Source: Ischnura elegans (lineage: Eukaryota > Arthropoda > Insecta > Odonata > Coenagrionidae). Taken from it: 64,000 bases of DNA. Under the pieces are notes generated by a model. The model was not told where the DNA came from, ran no database searches, and saw only the letters and a list, made by a program, of their open reading frames with translations. Numbering within the stretch: position 1 is the stretch's first letter; each line of letters opens with the position of its first letter. Of this stretch, positions 10,949 through 23,400 are shown piece after piece. The position numbers and the translations under genes were made by a program. The DNA lies in assembly GCF_921293095.1 (NCBI RefSeq), contig NC_060248.1:12914744-12978743 (forward strand). The letters are read 5' to 3'.

Positions 10949-11905
10949 CAGCAAACTCCTGATTATCCAAGCTAAGGATTGCGTAACAAATAATCGGAAA
11001 ACACAAATAATCCAAACATTCCCTTAAATTTCTTGAAATTTCCATAAATTACGTAAATCAAACAATCTATCAATACTCTCCCACATTGCCTGTAATTTTA
11101 CGTTGCTTTCCAGGATCATTATGAGCTATCTTTCGGCGACCGCAATCTTTTTTTGCTAAGATAACGTGATTGTACTCGCATTTCTATTGCCCCATGCAAT
11201 ACCTGGTTTCCAAAAATCCTGCACTCGTCGCTGCGAGATCATGGATTCAAAGAAGTGGTTTGCACGAATGCTTCAAAACAACTGCGCGACTTCGGAAACT
11301 ACACTGTCAGGCAGGCGCGTAGTCGCGTCTCATCCAAGTGACCCAGAATGCAACTGCTGGGCGATGCAGATCCGTGATCACTGACCACGACCGTGCACCG
11401 CAACGCATAGATGACAGGAACAAGGAACTCCCGTGAATGTAATGAGAGCATGATCACGCCATCGCGCAGCAGCGGTTATAGGAAACCAGGACTTGAGGCA
11501 AATTGTCTACGCAGGCGAGTGCCCGACTATGACTCATGCTTTCTCTACTTCCATTTCCCTTCCTCTCCAGTTTGACATTGACTAGTCACTGCATAAACAT
11601 GCTTAAGCGAGACGAAATCTCCGGTTCCAGAGGGCAGTGGTGTAGCCAGGATTTTCAAATGCATTAAAGATCATAGATAAAATATCTCCTAATTTACAAT
11701 TCGCCAACCATTGACGAATCGTATAAAATTAATCGAGAGTTTTTTCACGGTGCTCATCGCGTTCTGTAATGCCAAGTAGACGTCCGAGTAAACATGATCT
11801 ATTCTGTGAGAGGAAGTAAATAAAATATTTATTTTTTATGAATGGGATTCTAATGGAAATAAGAAGTCCGGTGTAGCTTCGCATTAAAATGCAAATATCC
11901 TGGTG
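10949..11905 (+). mobile_element. Pogo/Tigger-type MITE, copy 1, decayed and interrupted
   Basis: The left end CAGCAAACTCCTGATTATCC follows a TA, and the internal text (AATAATCGGAAAACACAAATA, GAAGTGGTTTGCACGAATG, ACACTGTCAGGC) is collinear with the copy at 26746-27460. Similarity breaks near 11470 and resumes at about 11830 (GGGATTCTAATGGAA), implying roughly 360 bp of inserted or unrelated sequence. The right inverted repeat is not recognisable. No transposase. Confidence 0.6.
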
Positions 11906-14296
11906 CTTTGCATCCGATTTGATTATTATTATTACAGGGTGCAGAAAACAGCGAAGGAGAGGGAACTCATCCGTCGAATAATCAAGAGTCCGCTATACTT
12001 CATTTAGTGCTGCTAGTGCTGCTAGTGCTGCTGCCTGCTTTTCTGGCATACCTTACATACAGCAGTGCACCCAAGCGTAGCATTCTGAATAGGACCCATA
12101 CACTGCCGGGCCGGAAAACATTAAAATGAAGTAGCAGTTGGCTAAACACAAAAAGTTGTCCAGCTGCATTCTCAATTTAAGTGCACTGCAAGTGCAGCAA
12201 TAGCCAAGAAAATACATGGTTTTATTATTTGCCTCTCCCACTAAAACTGTAAAAAACATGTTCATTGCATTTGCTGCAGCACCATAAACTTACATGGATA
12301 CATCAAAATCATGAAGTCATGATGTTACAAGCACCAAACCTTGTTTATCTATTTCAAAATGTTGAGAGATAAAAAGATAATAGATAAAAAGAAAATGGAT
12401 AAAAAATGACTGACCCACAACTAAATCAAAACTCCTCTATAGATGATATGGATAGGAAGGAAACACAGAAGGAAACAATGAAAAAGCTCAGGCTGAGCAA
12501 ACACTTAGTTTCTTTCCCTACGGCACCAAGAGGTCAGCCTCATTTGCAGTCTTCACTGTTTCTCTCACGTGCATGATACACCTGTAAGTTGCTGAGGTAA
12601 GTGGCCAACGATTGTAATGAAGCAAATTAGTTGCTTCATGGTTAATGGTGGAACACTGCATAGTTATAATGCTGCTTCTCTTCCATTCATTGATACGTGT
12701 TATATTGAGCCAATTTTCAAAAGTTATTTTCCAGAATTCATTACCTGAAATAGAAGTTGCACTTACTTACACTTACCCACCTGAGGATTCACAGCATTTA
12801 AAGCATAGTTTAAAAGAGAAGAGTTCATAAAAGGCTTCCACTGCCATTTAAAGCAGAATATTGAGGAAAACTGAGGGGGAGAAGATGCCCAACAACAAGA
12901 TGTACTGGTAATGGGAGTTGAGTCTTGGAGATAACTCATCGTGAAAAGATCAAGTACATAGTGTGTCTGCTAAGAGCCCAAATGGTAAATGCACTTTTTT
13001 GTATACATAGTTGGGCGGGGCACAAGGAGAACCTTCCAGAAGTTCAGGATTGTTACATGCGTGGGTAATCAGAGAAAGCAAGGAGTGTGAAAGGGGTTAG
13101 GATAATATCAAGGCCTCGTCTTGAATTTGATATTCTGTTAAGACTTTGTGCCTAATTTTTCTTTTGGACAGGATGCGTACATGCAGTTAACATTCCTTTA
13201 AATTGGTAGTGTCAAAATCCATGTGGGAGTCATACACGAGGATATTCTGGTCACCTAAGAACTATGACATGCAAAGACACACTAAGGCAATGCCACCAGA
13301 TTTTCTTGGACAGAAGCCCCTTCCCTCCACAAGAGAAATATTAGTTATTAATATTAGTAAGAATTAATAGTTTGTTATACCCTTGATGAGAAACTGCCAG
13401 TGATCTGCACTACAACATAGTTTCCAAGTCTTAAAAAAAAAGAAAGAGAGATAAATCATAATTACGTAAGGCACACTGATACGACCATATTGCAACGGAG
13501 GCATTCCACATCTATTTGGACAGCAAACCCCTCATGTCTACCGTTTCCTGAAAACTTGGTCGTTTGAATCTTTACCGGTAGCATATCAACAATACAATTT
13601 TTCCTCCTTCAGAGTTATTCCATATTTCGAATGAAAATAACCACAGTTGTTCGATCTACAAATTAAACATTCCATGAGTCATTCATTGCTTGAGGCATTG
13701 AAACGATGCATAAGAACAGTTCTCGAGAAAATGAGACCTTATGTGAGCCATTACTCACTTGGTGTTGGCCGTTACTGATGTAATATTTAATATAACCACA
13801 TGTTTGAAATCCTTGTCCAGAAGGGACTATTGTTCCACATTCACGTTCCAATCAATGTTCAAAAGCGACAGAAGCTAAAATGCTCAAATCCATTTCTGAT
13901 CTTCCTTCAACACAGCCAAAAAATGTCTTCCTTTTTCATCTTAAAACTGATTTTGATGCCACAAATAATGCTAACTTGCCTCCTCCAATTCATCTTCCAC
14001 CTGTCATCCTATGTTGGTTCTCTTCAAACACTGACCTATACTATAGACCCAACATTCATAAGCATGTGTACTTGAATTTTGTTTCTGGTTTCAGCAGCTC
14101 CCTTTCCTTTAAAACCTTATCACCACATTTACATCACTTTCCAATGCCTGTTTACAAAATCCTTGCCCCTCCCTACTCTCCTCCCTCTTCCTAGCTTTTG
14201 TCCATCACGCTACGTACACAAAAGCCCCATGACACAAAGATTATCATACAGAGAAATTAAACATGCACACTCCAATGTTTGAAATGCAAAAAAATC
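11906..14296. other. Intergenic region downstream of UFD1
   Basis: About 2.4 kb without recognised gene or transposon. A three-copy 9-mer (AGTGCTGCT) occurs at 12006-12032. The open frames at 13800-14282 are short, overlapping and domain-free. Confidence 0.4.
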
Positions 14297-14302
14297 TTTA
14301 AT
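14297..14302 (-). terminator. Probable UFD1 polyadenylation signal (ATTAAA)
   Basis: Reads ATTAAA on the minus strand about 90 bases past the UFD1 stop codon, the commonest variant of AATAAA. No canonical AATAAA lies closer. The cleavage site is not determinable. Confidence 0.45.
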
Positions 14303-14390
14303 TCTGTAACATAAAATATATATGTACATATATCTCGGAAAACATATTGAAAATTAAAAAAAAATGCTTAAAAATAGTACTTTCGTTGCA

Positions 14391-14471
14391 TTATTTTTTT
14401 CGGTTGGATCGCAGGGATTGTCCCTCACCAGAAAATGCCTTGAAGTCGTCTGGACCACTTCCTGTGGAGTT
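14391..14471 (-). CDS. UFD1: UFD1 coding exon 7 (C-terminus, SHP box 2)
   Basis: Acceptor TTCCTCAG precedes AAC at 14471. The 81 nt encode 26 residues and TAA (14391-14393). It includes [13 protein letters not shown], the second p97-binding SHP box, followed by a basic tail RSNRKK. Confidence 0.93.
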   Translation of the reverse strand, partial: NSTGSGPDDFKAFSGEGQSLRSNRKK

Positions 14472-17400
14472 CTGAGGAAAAAAATACCACAGATCACATT
14501 CTAAAACAATAAGGGAGAACATCATTTGCAAACCTAACAGGCCATCTCCAAGACTTATAAGTTTAAACCTAATTCAGTACTTACTAATTTTCTTACTTAA
14601 TTGATAACATAAAAGGGTAGCTTAGCTTGAAAAAACAAGAGTTTAAGTTAAAATGGTCATAAGTTTTGCCCAAGTCTGCAAAGCTTCTTTAGTAAGGTTG
14701 ATAAAGCTCCTTTAGGTGCACTAGTGATATGTACTCTTCTTGCTTTTGTCACTAAGTTTGTCCAAAATGTAATTGATGAACAAGCCGAAGCCCCTTGAAT
14801 ATTAAACAGAGAATAACTCTAAAGTTAAATTTCAACAATGAAACTATACACCAGGGTAACTCCACAAGATGTCTCAGTCTGCACATCTGTGTCGGCCTCT
14901 CTTGGGAACATCATGTTGACACCCTAATGACAAAAACTCAGCTCTTCGTGTTATCCAATGAAAACCTTATGCAATTCTATTAGCATTGATCTTCTATTAT
15001 TTTCATTTGGTGTAGTCTTCTTCTCGCATAAGGCATACAAAATAATACCCAGTATAACACAATATACAGTAGATTCCAGTTAATGGGTCCACTGGTTATT
15101 TGAGGAAGCTGCTTAGTTGGTGCAGATCTTGAAGAACATAACCCAATGGAAGAATATCCTAAAGTTTTCTCTGCTTAATTGGGACAGCATGCTGTTTTGT
15201 TGTAAGAGTCGGTGGCATTGACTCTGTACTAACAACGACCTTAATTTTTTTCCATATTAGAATACTGTTTTTTAACATTCTTCTCCCTTAATTTAGTCTT
15301 CCTGCAGTGGTAGTAGGGAAATAGATGATAGAGTGAATCCGGGATAGTGAGAAAGAAGTGACGACACCCATGGTGAGGGTTCACAAGTGGGTAAGGGCCA
15401 ATTATTTGGGATTACTGGCCCATATCGGGCAAAGGAGACTGGTCAAGATAAACAATTTTGCTTACCAAGAGCTAGCTATTTCTTTGCGACATCTTGTACA
15501 AAATTCAACAGCCTGGCTCATGCGGTCTATCCCTTTTCCCCCTTTCCCTACACAACTGAGCTATTGCCATAACAATTTTTCTTGGTTCCTTTCTCTTTTT
15601 GTCATCGCCATCTCAGCGGTTGACGCAAGCACTGAAGTCATTTTTCTCATCACTCGCAACTAGTCATTTGAGAACTACAAAACAGTCTAATAACTGGTAT
15701 TAGAGTTAGGATTTATCTCGTGTTCCACGAATTAAGCGAACCTTGAATAATTGATGTTGTTTTCATTCTGATTCTTCAATAACACTCCTTTCCTTGAGTT
15801 AAAGTCTGCATACGGACCTTTTACTTGGTGAAAAAACTGCTTCAGTGGACAATATTAGAGATTATACCCAATCCAGTCATCACCGTTTGACTGAGATAAC
15901 TGAGGTGCCAGGATTAAAATACATATTGTAAGTATGTATATAAAAAACGTAAGTGGTGTGATGAGTGATCAGCGCCTAAGTCTATTCTTCTTTGTCTTCT
16001 TTTTGGCTTGGAGGATTTCTGTCTCTGAGAGACTTTCGTCTGCCTCCATTGACTCCGGTTGGTTCAGTTTACATTTTGTGACGCCGGAGGTGGTTGGGGG
16101 TGGTGTAACCTCACGCTTCTTTTGCGTTACGCCATTGGTTTGTTTGGGTGGGTTCAACTTTCTTTCTTTCTTTTCATATTTCTTTCATATTCTTTAGTGT
16201 TCTTTCTATCATTTCAATGTTTTTTTAATGCCCATATAAGGGATAATTCGTCTAAATGGGACCCTGTCCTGATATGTCCCAATTAACCAGAATCTACTGT
16301 AAAGGTTATTCCTGAAGTGAAGGTGTATTCAAAAATTATACGACCTGCATTCATATCTTTGTCACAGAGCACGTAAGCCGCCTAAAGGGGAATGAGCATA
16401 ACCAATAGTCCCTTGTGACCTCCCTGAATGCCATGGTTATCGGTTGGACACCATGAGTCACACACAGCATGTGTTAATGGCCAATATGTTTTTTTTAGTG
16501 CGTCAATTTGTTTATTATGGATAATGGCAGAAAGAACAGATCAACGAATTTGCATAAAATTTTTCTTCAATCTAGACAAGAGTTCTATGGAGACCTTTGA
16601 AATGAGACAGAAGGCCTTTGAAGATGAAAGTATGGGCATAACACAGACAGAGAAGTGGTACAGGCGGTTTAAAAATGGCCTCACATCTGTTGACATTAAA
16701 CTTTATTCTGGCTGACCTTCGCTGACAACAATACCAGAAAACATTGAGCATGTGCAAATTGTGATTGAAGGTGATCATTGATTGACTGTTCGTGAACCAG
16801 AAAATGATATCAAAAACACTGAAAACTATTGTTTGGAAATTTTTGAACAAGATTTTGGGAATCACTGTGTGTGCGAAATTCATTCCAAAATTGCTCACGA
16901 CCAAGCAATGAATAAAAAACCTGAAAATATGAGAAGGAGCCTTCTTACCTCTTTGCTGGGAGGTGGTCTGGAATTTCTTAGGAAGTGAAGGGTGCCAAAT
17001 TTATAATCATAATCGGGAATTCCTCGCTTGTATGGAACTTTAGGAACAACTGGTTCGCAATCAACACTTGTTTTTTTCTTCTTTTTGCCATCCAGTCTGA
17101 CAATAAAAACGATAATACCAATTTAGAATGATTGCTTTAAAAGCTCCTCTGCATTCATAGGAGTGGATCTAATAGCTCTAAAACCGTAGACAGGGACAGA
17201 AAAATCTATTTCTGAAGGCACAATGCAATCTACGAAACAACAAAAATCCATCAGCATACATTATTTCCATAGAGAGAGAGAGGTAGTAAAGTAATCTTTT
17301 GAATTAGAGGTTATTGGTTGCTATTAATAGCTAATATTTATAACCAATAATCAATTAACAAATTTTCAGAGCAGCTAAATTTTCCATCTTTAATTTAAAT

Positions 17401-20400
17401 TATTTTTTTAATTTTATAAATTTTATTTTATCTTAAATTTAAAATAACTACATTGCATGTTCTTGTGTTCTTATTTCAGCAAAAGTTGAATGTTGAACAC
17501 TTTTATTTAATGGCAACAAAGTTTATTTTATCTAAAATCAACAATATGAAATAAACTCACAATTGTTGCCATGGAAAAAGAATCGTGAGTCAAACTATGG
17601 ACCTTTGATTTTCCAGACCACTGCTGAGACAACTAAAACATACAGGTTTCCTTGATTCCCATGGCAAAATAAATGAAACTGGATAGTGTGGTGGCCTGCA
17701 CAGTGTCCTGGAAAACCAAAGGCCCTCAGTTTGATACACATTCCGAGGCCATTTTCTCCAATAGCCTTTATTGCGAATTTCACCTTCATTGAGTCTTGAG
17801 GTACTTAGGTTTACTAAAGTGGTGGCAAAAGAAAATCACCAAGAATACATAGAACATACATACAAGAAAAATGCCAAGAATACAAGCTCTGTAACCATGG
17901 AAGCATAAATATAACTAGACTCAAAACAGAATAATTAAGTGAATCCACTTGTGCTAAAATATATTGTGCATTACCAAATAGGGTGGTTTCCTTTTTTTTA
18001 TTGCCTAAATCGAAAGATTATTACTCCTGGGGCGGAATTCTGTACACGGATACCGGCAATCGTCGGTGTCGGTATCTACCGACAATCGTCGGTTGCACCG
18101 ATAGTAGCTAATGCTATTCACAAAACGCCTCTACCGACAACTTCGTGACGTATTGCTTTTGTCGGTACGAAAGCGGCACCCGCACGCGAGGCTAGGCACC
18201 TCGACCATTAATATTTCTGATTTCTTTGCATTAAACAAATGAGGCTCCGAAAATGCCATATGATACTCGGCACCCCGCAAAGAAGTTAAAAAGAGTTGAT
18301 CACTGCTTTGTGAGATATTTACGATGTTTAATTACACTGGGAACACAACTTCTTACTCCCGTTGGTGCGATGTGGCTTGTATTCAGAGATTTTGCTTTAT
18401 TTACCATCAGATTTTTTTCTAGCCCAAGTAAAAAAGCCTTTTTATTCAAGGATTCAACGGTCGTTGATAGAAGAATATCGGCAATATTTGGTGCTTAATG
18501 CATCGGAATTTTCAAGTAAAATTGTCTTGAAGAGGACTTTATCTGCTACACAATTGTTCACCTACGCTTATTATAATTTTATTCTTGTGATTAGCAGTGA
18601 CAAAATTATTTTTTATTAGTATTGTAACAATGTACCTTCATCTTCAGCCACGGCTTGTTTACATCGTTTGCCTCATTGTTCGCCGTAAGTCCGATACTTC
18701 CACAAGGGTAATTATTTAATTAGAAAACATTTTTGTCGCTTGAAATCACATTTTGGGCTATTTAAAATACATTGGTTGAGAAAAACACCGAGATTGCACG
18801 GATGTCACGGAAGGTATCATCGCGTCAAGTGTTGTGATTGTAAACTTGAGTGACTTACTTTACGCTATCTATTTGGAAGTGTTAACGTTTGCATTTTGAT
18901 ACCATTCGTGTGTTATTTCAAACAACTTTGCGTTGATATGATTTGGACTATATATATTGGATCAGTGTTAATTTGTGATAAACCGTTGAAGGTATGAAGG
19001 TTTTCTCATGCTGAAATGAAATGTTTGTAGTTTTATGATGAATAATTCATTAAATGTTTCCTTGTTTCGCGCAATCATTCTTTTTATTTGCCCCTTTCTT
19101 CCGATGGAATACACGGTACGTACCTACTAAGTGCTCTTATAGTAATAATAAAAACCTATATTAAAGTCCCGTACGGTGTTTGGTTAATATGGTGAAGTAA
19201 ATTCAGCATTAATTTGATGGGAAGTTTTGTGCACCGGTAATGACGTCAAAGAGTGTGAAGAGTTAAGTGATGCCATTTGCATTCTTTCAAAACATGGTAG
19301 CAATATGCTTTTTCTATTTCGTCGCTGCTGTCTGATGCTCTCAAGGGTACTTATGAAGGTAGGAGATTTATTTTCATTATAAACCCCATTCTCAGATGCT
19401 CACAAAGGGTATTGAAGTTAGTAAGGAAGTGAAGGAAATGTCCACGGAAATATTTCATTAAAATTGCATCAATCCCTTAACACTTTCGCTGCGGCGGACG
19501 CACCGGTGCGTCCTACGCAAACAATTGTGCTGAGCGGAGGACGCACCCGTGCGTCCTGCTCCGACCCGTTTTCAAATGGCTATAGAATCAGCCGAGAACG
19601 TCTTGGGCGCTCCAAATTACCTCTCGCTGCTCTATTACATTCCGTACTATTCAGTTTTGGCCGTCGTTTCTAGGAATCACCTCTCATTTTCTGGCTAACT
19701 ACTTTTTCATTTTTTCCATTTTTTCGTAATTTTGATGATATTTTACTTTTTTCTGAACTTAATCGTCTCGGAACCGGAGATAAATTGGTATCGTATGCAT
19801 TCAAAACTCTTCTACATATTATTTATGTTATATAAAGTGTTATATTTAGTTTATTCAAATATGTGGAAATGTGTAGATATATCTGAAGATAGCAAAAATA
19901 TGTGAGCACATTGGTTTCGACAATTGTCATGGTTGCTGCTTTTGAACATAATAGATATTACGTTTAGCGACGATAAATCCCTTGAAAAAATAATACGCGT
20001 AGTTGACCCAGGTTCGATGCCAGAATTTTCTATAATAATAAAATATGTACCTTTATCGTGCATAACGCGGAAAAAGTTAGCTCTAAGAAGTTATTGCCAT
20101 AAGGCATATCGAGGGGCATTAGGTAATCCCCCTCAATAATAATGAATTATAATCCATTGCACTCTTCTTTTATTCTTACATATGGCCTATTGATTATATA
20201 AACATGACGTAATGTTGCCGAATTTTGTTTAAATATAATGTTGCTGAACATTCAATCACTTGTTCCACAAAACCCCGAGTCAAAATATGCTAGACGAGTG
20301 TCTCGTTATATTACGGTTCAATTGCAAAGGGTTATATACTTTGTTAAACTGACAGATAGGAATATATTTACCTCTCTGCGCATACATTACACACGAAACT

Positions 20401-23400
20401 GAAATCGACCACCATTTCAAGATAAAATATTTGACACAGGATCCATTAGTATTGACCTTGAGAATGAAATTCAATGCCGATGTGACGGAAATTTAATACC
20501 GGGAATTCCAAGACGATCACAATAATGTGTGAAATAAAAGGGTAATATTTCGTCTCATTTCATGTGGATATCGTTTCGCATGGCCTATAAAAACAGTGTC
20601 GTCGAGGCATTCCTTTCACTCTCATCCCTCCACGCCCTCTGGCCAAAATATCATTGCTAGTATGACGCTGCCGCAGGAAGGTACTAGGTGCTCGGAGCCT
20701 TCGGAATAGATTGATATGCTCGATTTTCGGAGATATCTATCCTCTGAAGCATCATCGGAGATGTCACCTGTTACCTGACTATCTGGATTTTTTCCCATCA
20801 CATTAGGTAGCTAAGGAGTCAGTGGCATCACCATCTGGTTCAGCGGGAACGTGATGAAAAAATGAATGAATGAGATGAATAACCTAAGAGAAATTTGAAG
20901 AAAAAGACTAATTAGAGTTGATGGATATCCTCATGCAGTTTGATGAGGAGATGGATAGCAAGGAAGATAATGCATCCCAGAAAGGAATTCCAAAGGAGTC
21001 TTCCGAAGAGAGTCAGGAAGAAAACGCCCATGCACCTTCATCAAAACTTTTCCGAAAGCACTCAAATAACTTTGATTTATGGTACTAAGCTGAACTCCAA
21101 GTAACAGATATCCCTTTTTCTGGCACCTCAGGACTAAAATTAAATGTTCCCAGCGAGAATCCTTACGACTTTTTAGTATTCATTGCCAATGAAGTTTTTT
21201 TGAGTTGTAACAGAAACGAATACCAATGCTGAAAATGTGGTTCGAAATAACACTTCTCCAAATGCTATAATAGCGTCTTGGAATAAGTCTTGAGTGCGAG
21301 ATAATTGGAAATTTTTTGGCCTTCTATTTCCGAAATGGGAAATATTTCTCTTAGTAGATTATAATATAATTGGAAAAAATCTGAAATATATAATCTCCCT
21401 GTTTTTTCCGAATGCATATATCGAGATAGCTTATGCACATATTGCGCACTATGCACTTACAAATGTGGTTGAAGGCGAACCCTTACCCAGTTATCCATTT
21501 TACAAAATACGACCCTTGCATGATACATTCTATGCAAGTATGAGTGAAGTGTGCTACGCGGAAAGGGCTGTGAGTCTAGACGAATCCGTGGTTCTATGTA
21601 GTTGACGTTATCCACGGTTACTATTAAAACAATTCATTCCTAACAAACGTCACTAATACGAAAAAAATTATATGTGATCGCTAATCCATGCGGTTTGGTT
21701 TTGGATTGCTCGCTACATTGTGGCACCGAGGGTAAAGAAGTGGAGGGAGCAGAGAACGCAGAGAAAGTGACTCACAAATTCATGGAAAATTTTAAAAATA
21801 AGGGGTACACTGTTTACATGGATAACTTTTAAGACAGCGTGAACCTTTTCCATTGTCTGCAAAAACATACTGTACAGATAAAGCATACTGTAGAGTCATT
21901 CTGCTAATGAAGAAAAAATAACCCGGATATATTATTGAAAAATTAGAGAAGGGTGAATGTGTGGCTCGCTACAATATAAGGGGGGGTGCGTTTTGAAATG
22001 GAGGGATAAAAGAGATGTGAAGATGATTTCAACCGAGTATGGACACGATTTTGCGGGCAGGCGGGGAAGGGTTTCAACTAAGCCCAGTATGGTGGATGCT
22101 TACAATAAACATATGGGAGGCAAAGACAAGACCGATCAATTGTTGTCATATTGTCTTTGCGTAACAAAAAACTCTCCGACGGTACCTTAAGTTGAGAATA
22201 TACTTTATTCAGATAATAATTATTCATTCTTTCATTCTATACCAAAGATTTAGTGGGGAACGTGAAAAATTGTTAGAATACCGTGATGAACTAATAAAAT
22301 CATTGCCAAATGTCTATCATGAGGCATTGCCTTCAATGAGTTCCCCTGAACCTATTCACTCACCACATAATTTGGAAATGAAAAGAAAAGGAAGAAAAAA
22401 GTGCTGTGAAAAATGTGCCAAAAATAGAGTAAGTAAATTTGTTAACACTTACAATCCTGATTGCCCGTAAAAAAACGACTTTGTGCTTTAGGATATTTTC
22501 GTAAGTCTAAAATATATCACTGACTTAAATAGCACTCTTCATTCTAGCGTTTTTTTCAGTTTGATTCTTGAAAGTTATCCCAAAACAATGAGTAAATTAT
22601 GAGTTTGTAATTATTTTACGAGAAAAATATTATTTCATTAAAAATAAATAATTATATCATTAAAAATAAAATTTTACCATTTTCGAATGCTCCAAATTTT
22701 TAAATACATCTATTTATTTGCAAAATAAGTCGAAATACATGAACGTTAGAAAAGAATTAAGGGAGATAAAATTTTTCGTAGAGCGGGTTGCATAACTCGT
22801 GTGACACGGGTTGCATAGCTTTGCCAATGCTGTGAGCGGAGGACGCACCGGTGCGTCCTTCATATTATTTGTTTAAAACAATCATGGGATCATTATTATC
22901 ATTTTTTACGGTATCCATAGAGACATATCTACTTAGTTATGCACAAAAACCACTGCCGCTCACGGTGATATTTTTCATCAAAATGGCCCGCAGTGAAAGT
23001 GTTAAAGCAGTCCATTCGCTTTTGTTGAAAATATAAATTAATTTCGGATCCAAACTGTACGAATCAACAATAGATACCCATCGTGTCTTGTTGTGAGTAA
23101 TTTAAAAGCAATGCATTACATTCGTAAAATGACGGAATATGTATAATGTAAAATACCTTACGCTATTGGAACGCATAATGTAATATATGTACGTGTAGCA
23201 TTGGCAAAGTTAAATACTGCTCCAACTACGTAAATTTTATGTTTCAAGTGTTTAATCAATCATTTTTATTATAAATAACATACAATTAGAGCGCTTCCAC
23301 GGATCTAGCGTCGTAGATTATGATTTAAAATCGTCAGCTTAGGCTGAAAAGTGTAAACAAAAGTCCGCCATGTTGCTTAAAAAGTGTCGGCAGGTCCTAC

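Larger units (their letters stand above)
14472..16948 (-). other. UFD1 intron 6
   Basis: A phase-0 intron of 2.5 kb with donor GTAAG at 16948 and acceptor CAG at 14472. It holds a Tigger-like element (15067-16299) and a mariner 5' fragment (about 16322-16940). The remaining 14.5-15.06 kb is A/T-rich without recognisable content. Confidence 0.85.

Noticed and set aside
18253-18619. Overlapping frames as a transposase of the GGCGGAATTC element
   Set aside because: No DDE/DDD motif or recognisable helix-turn-helix; similarity to Harbinger-type N-termini was only suggestive.
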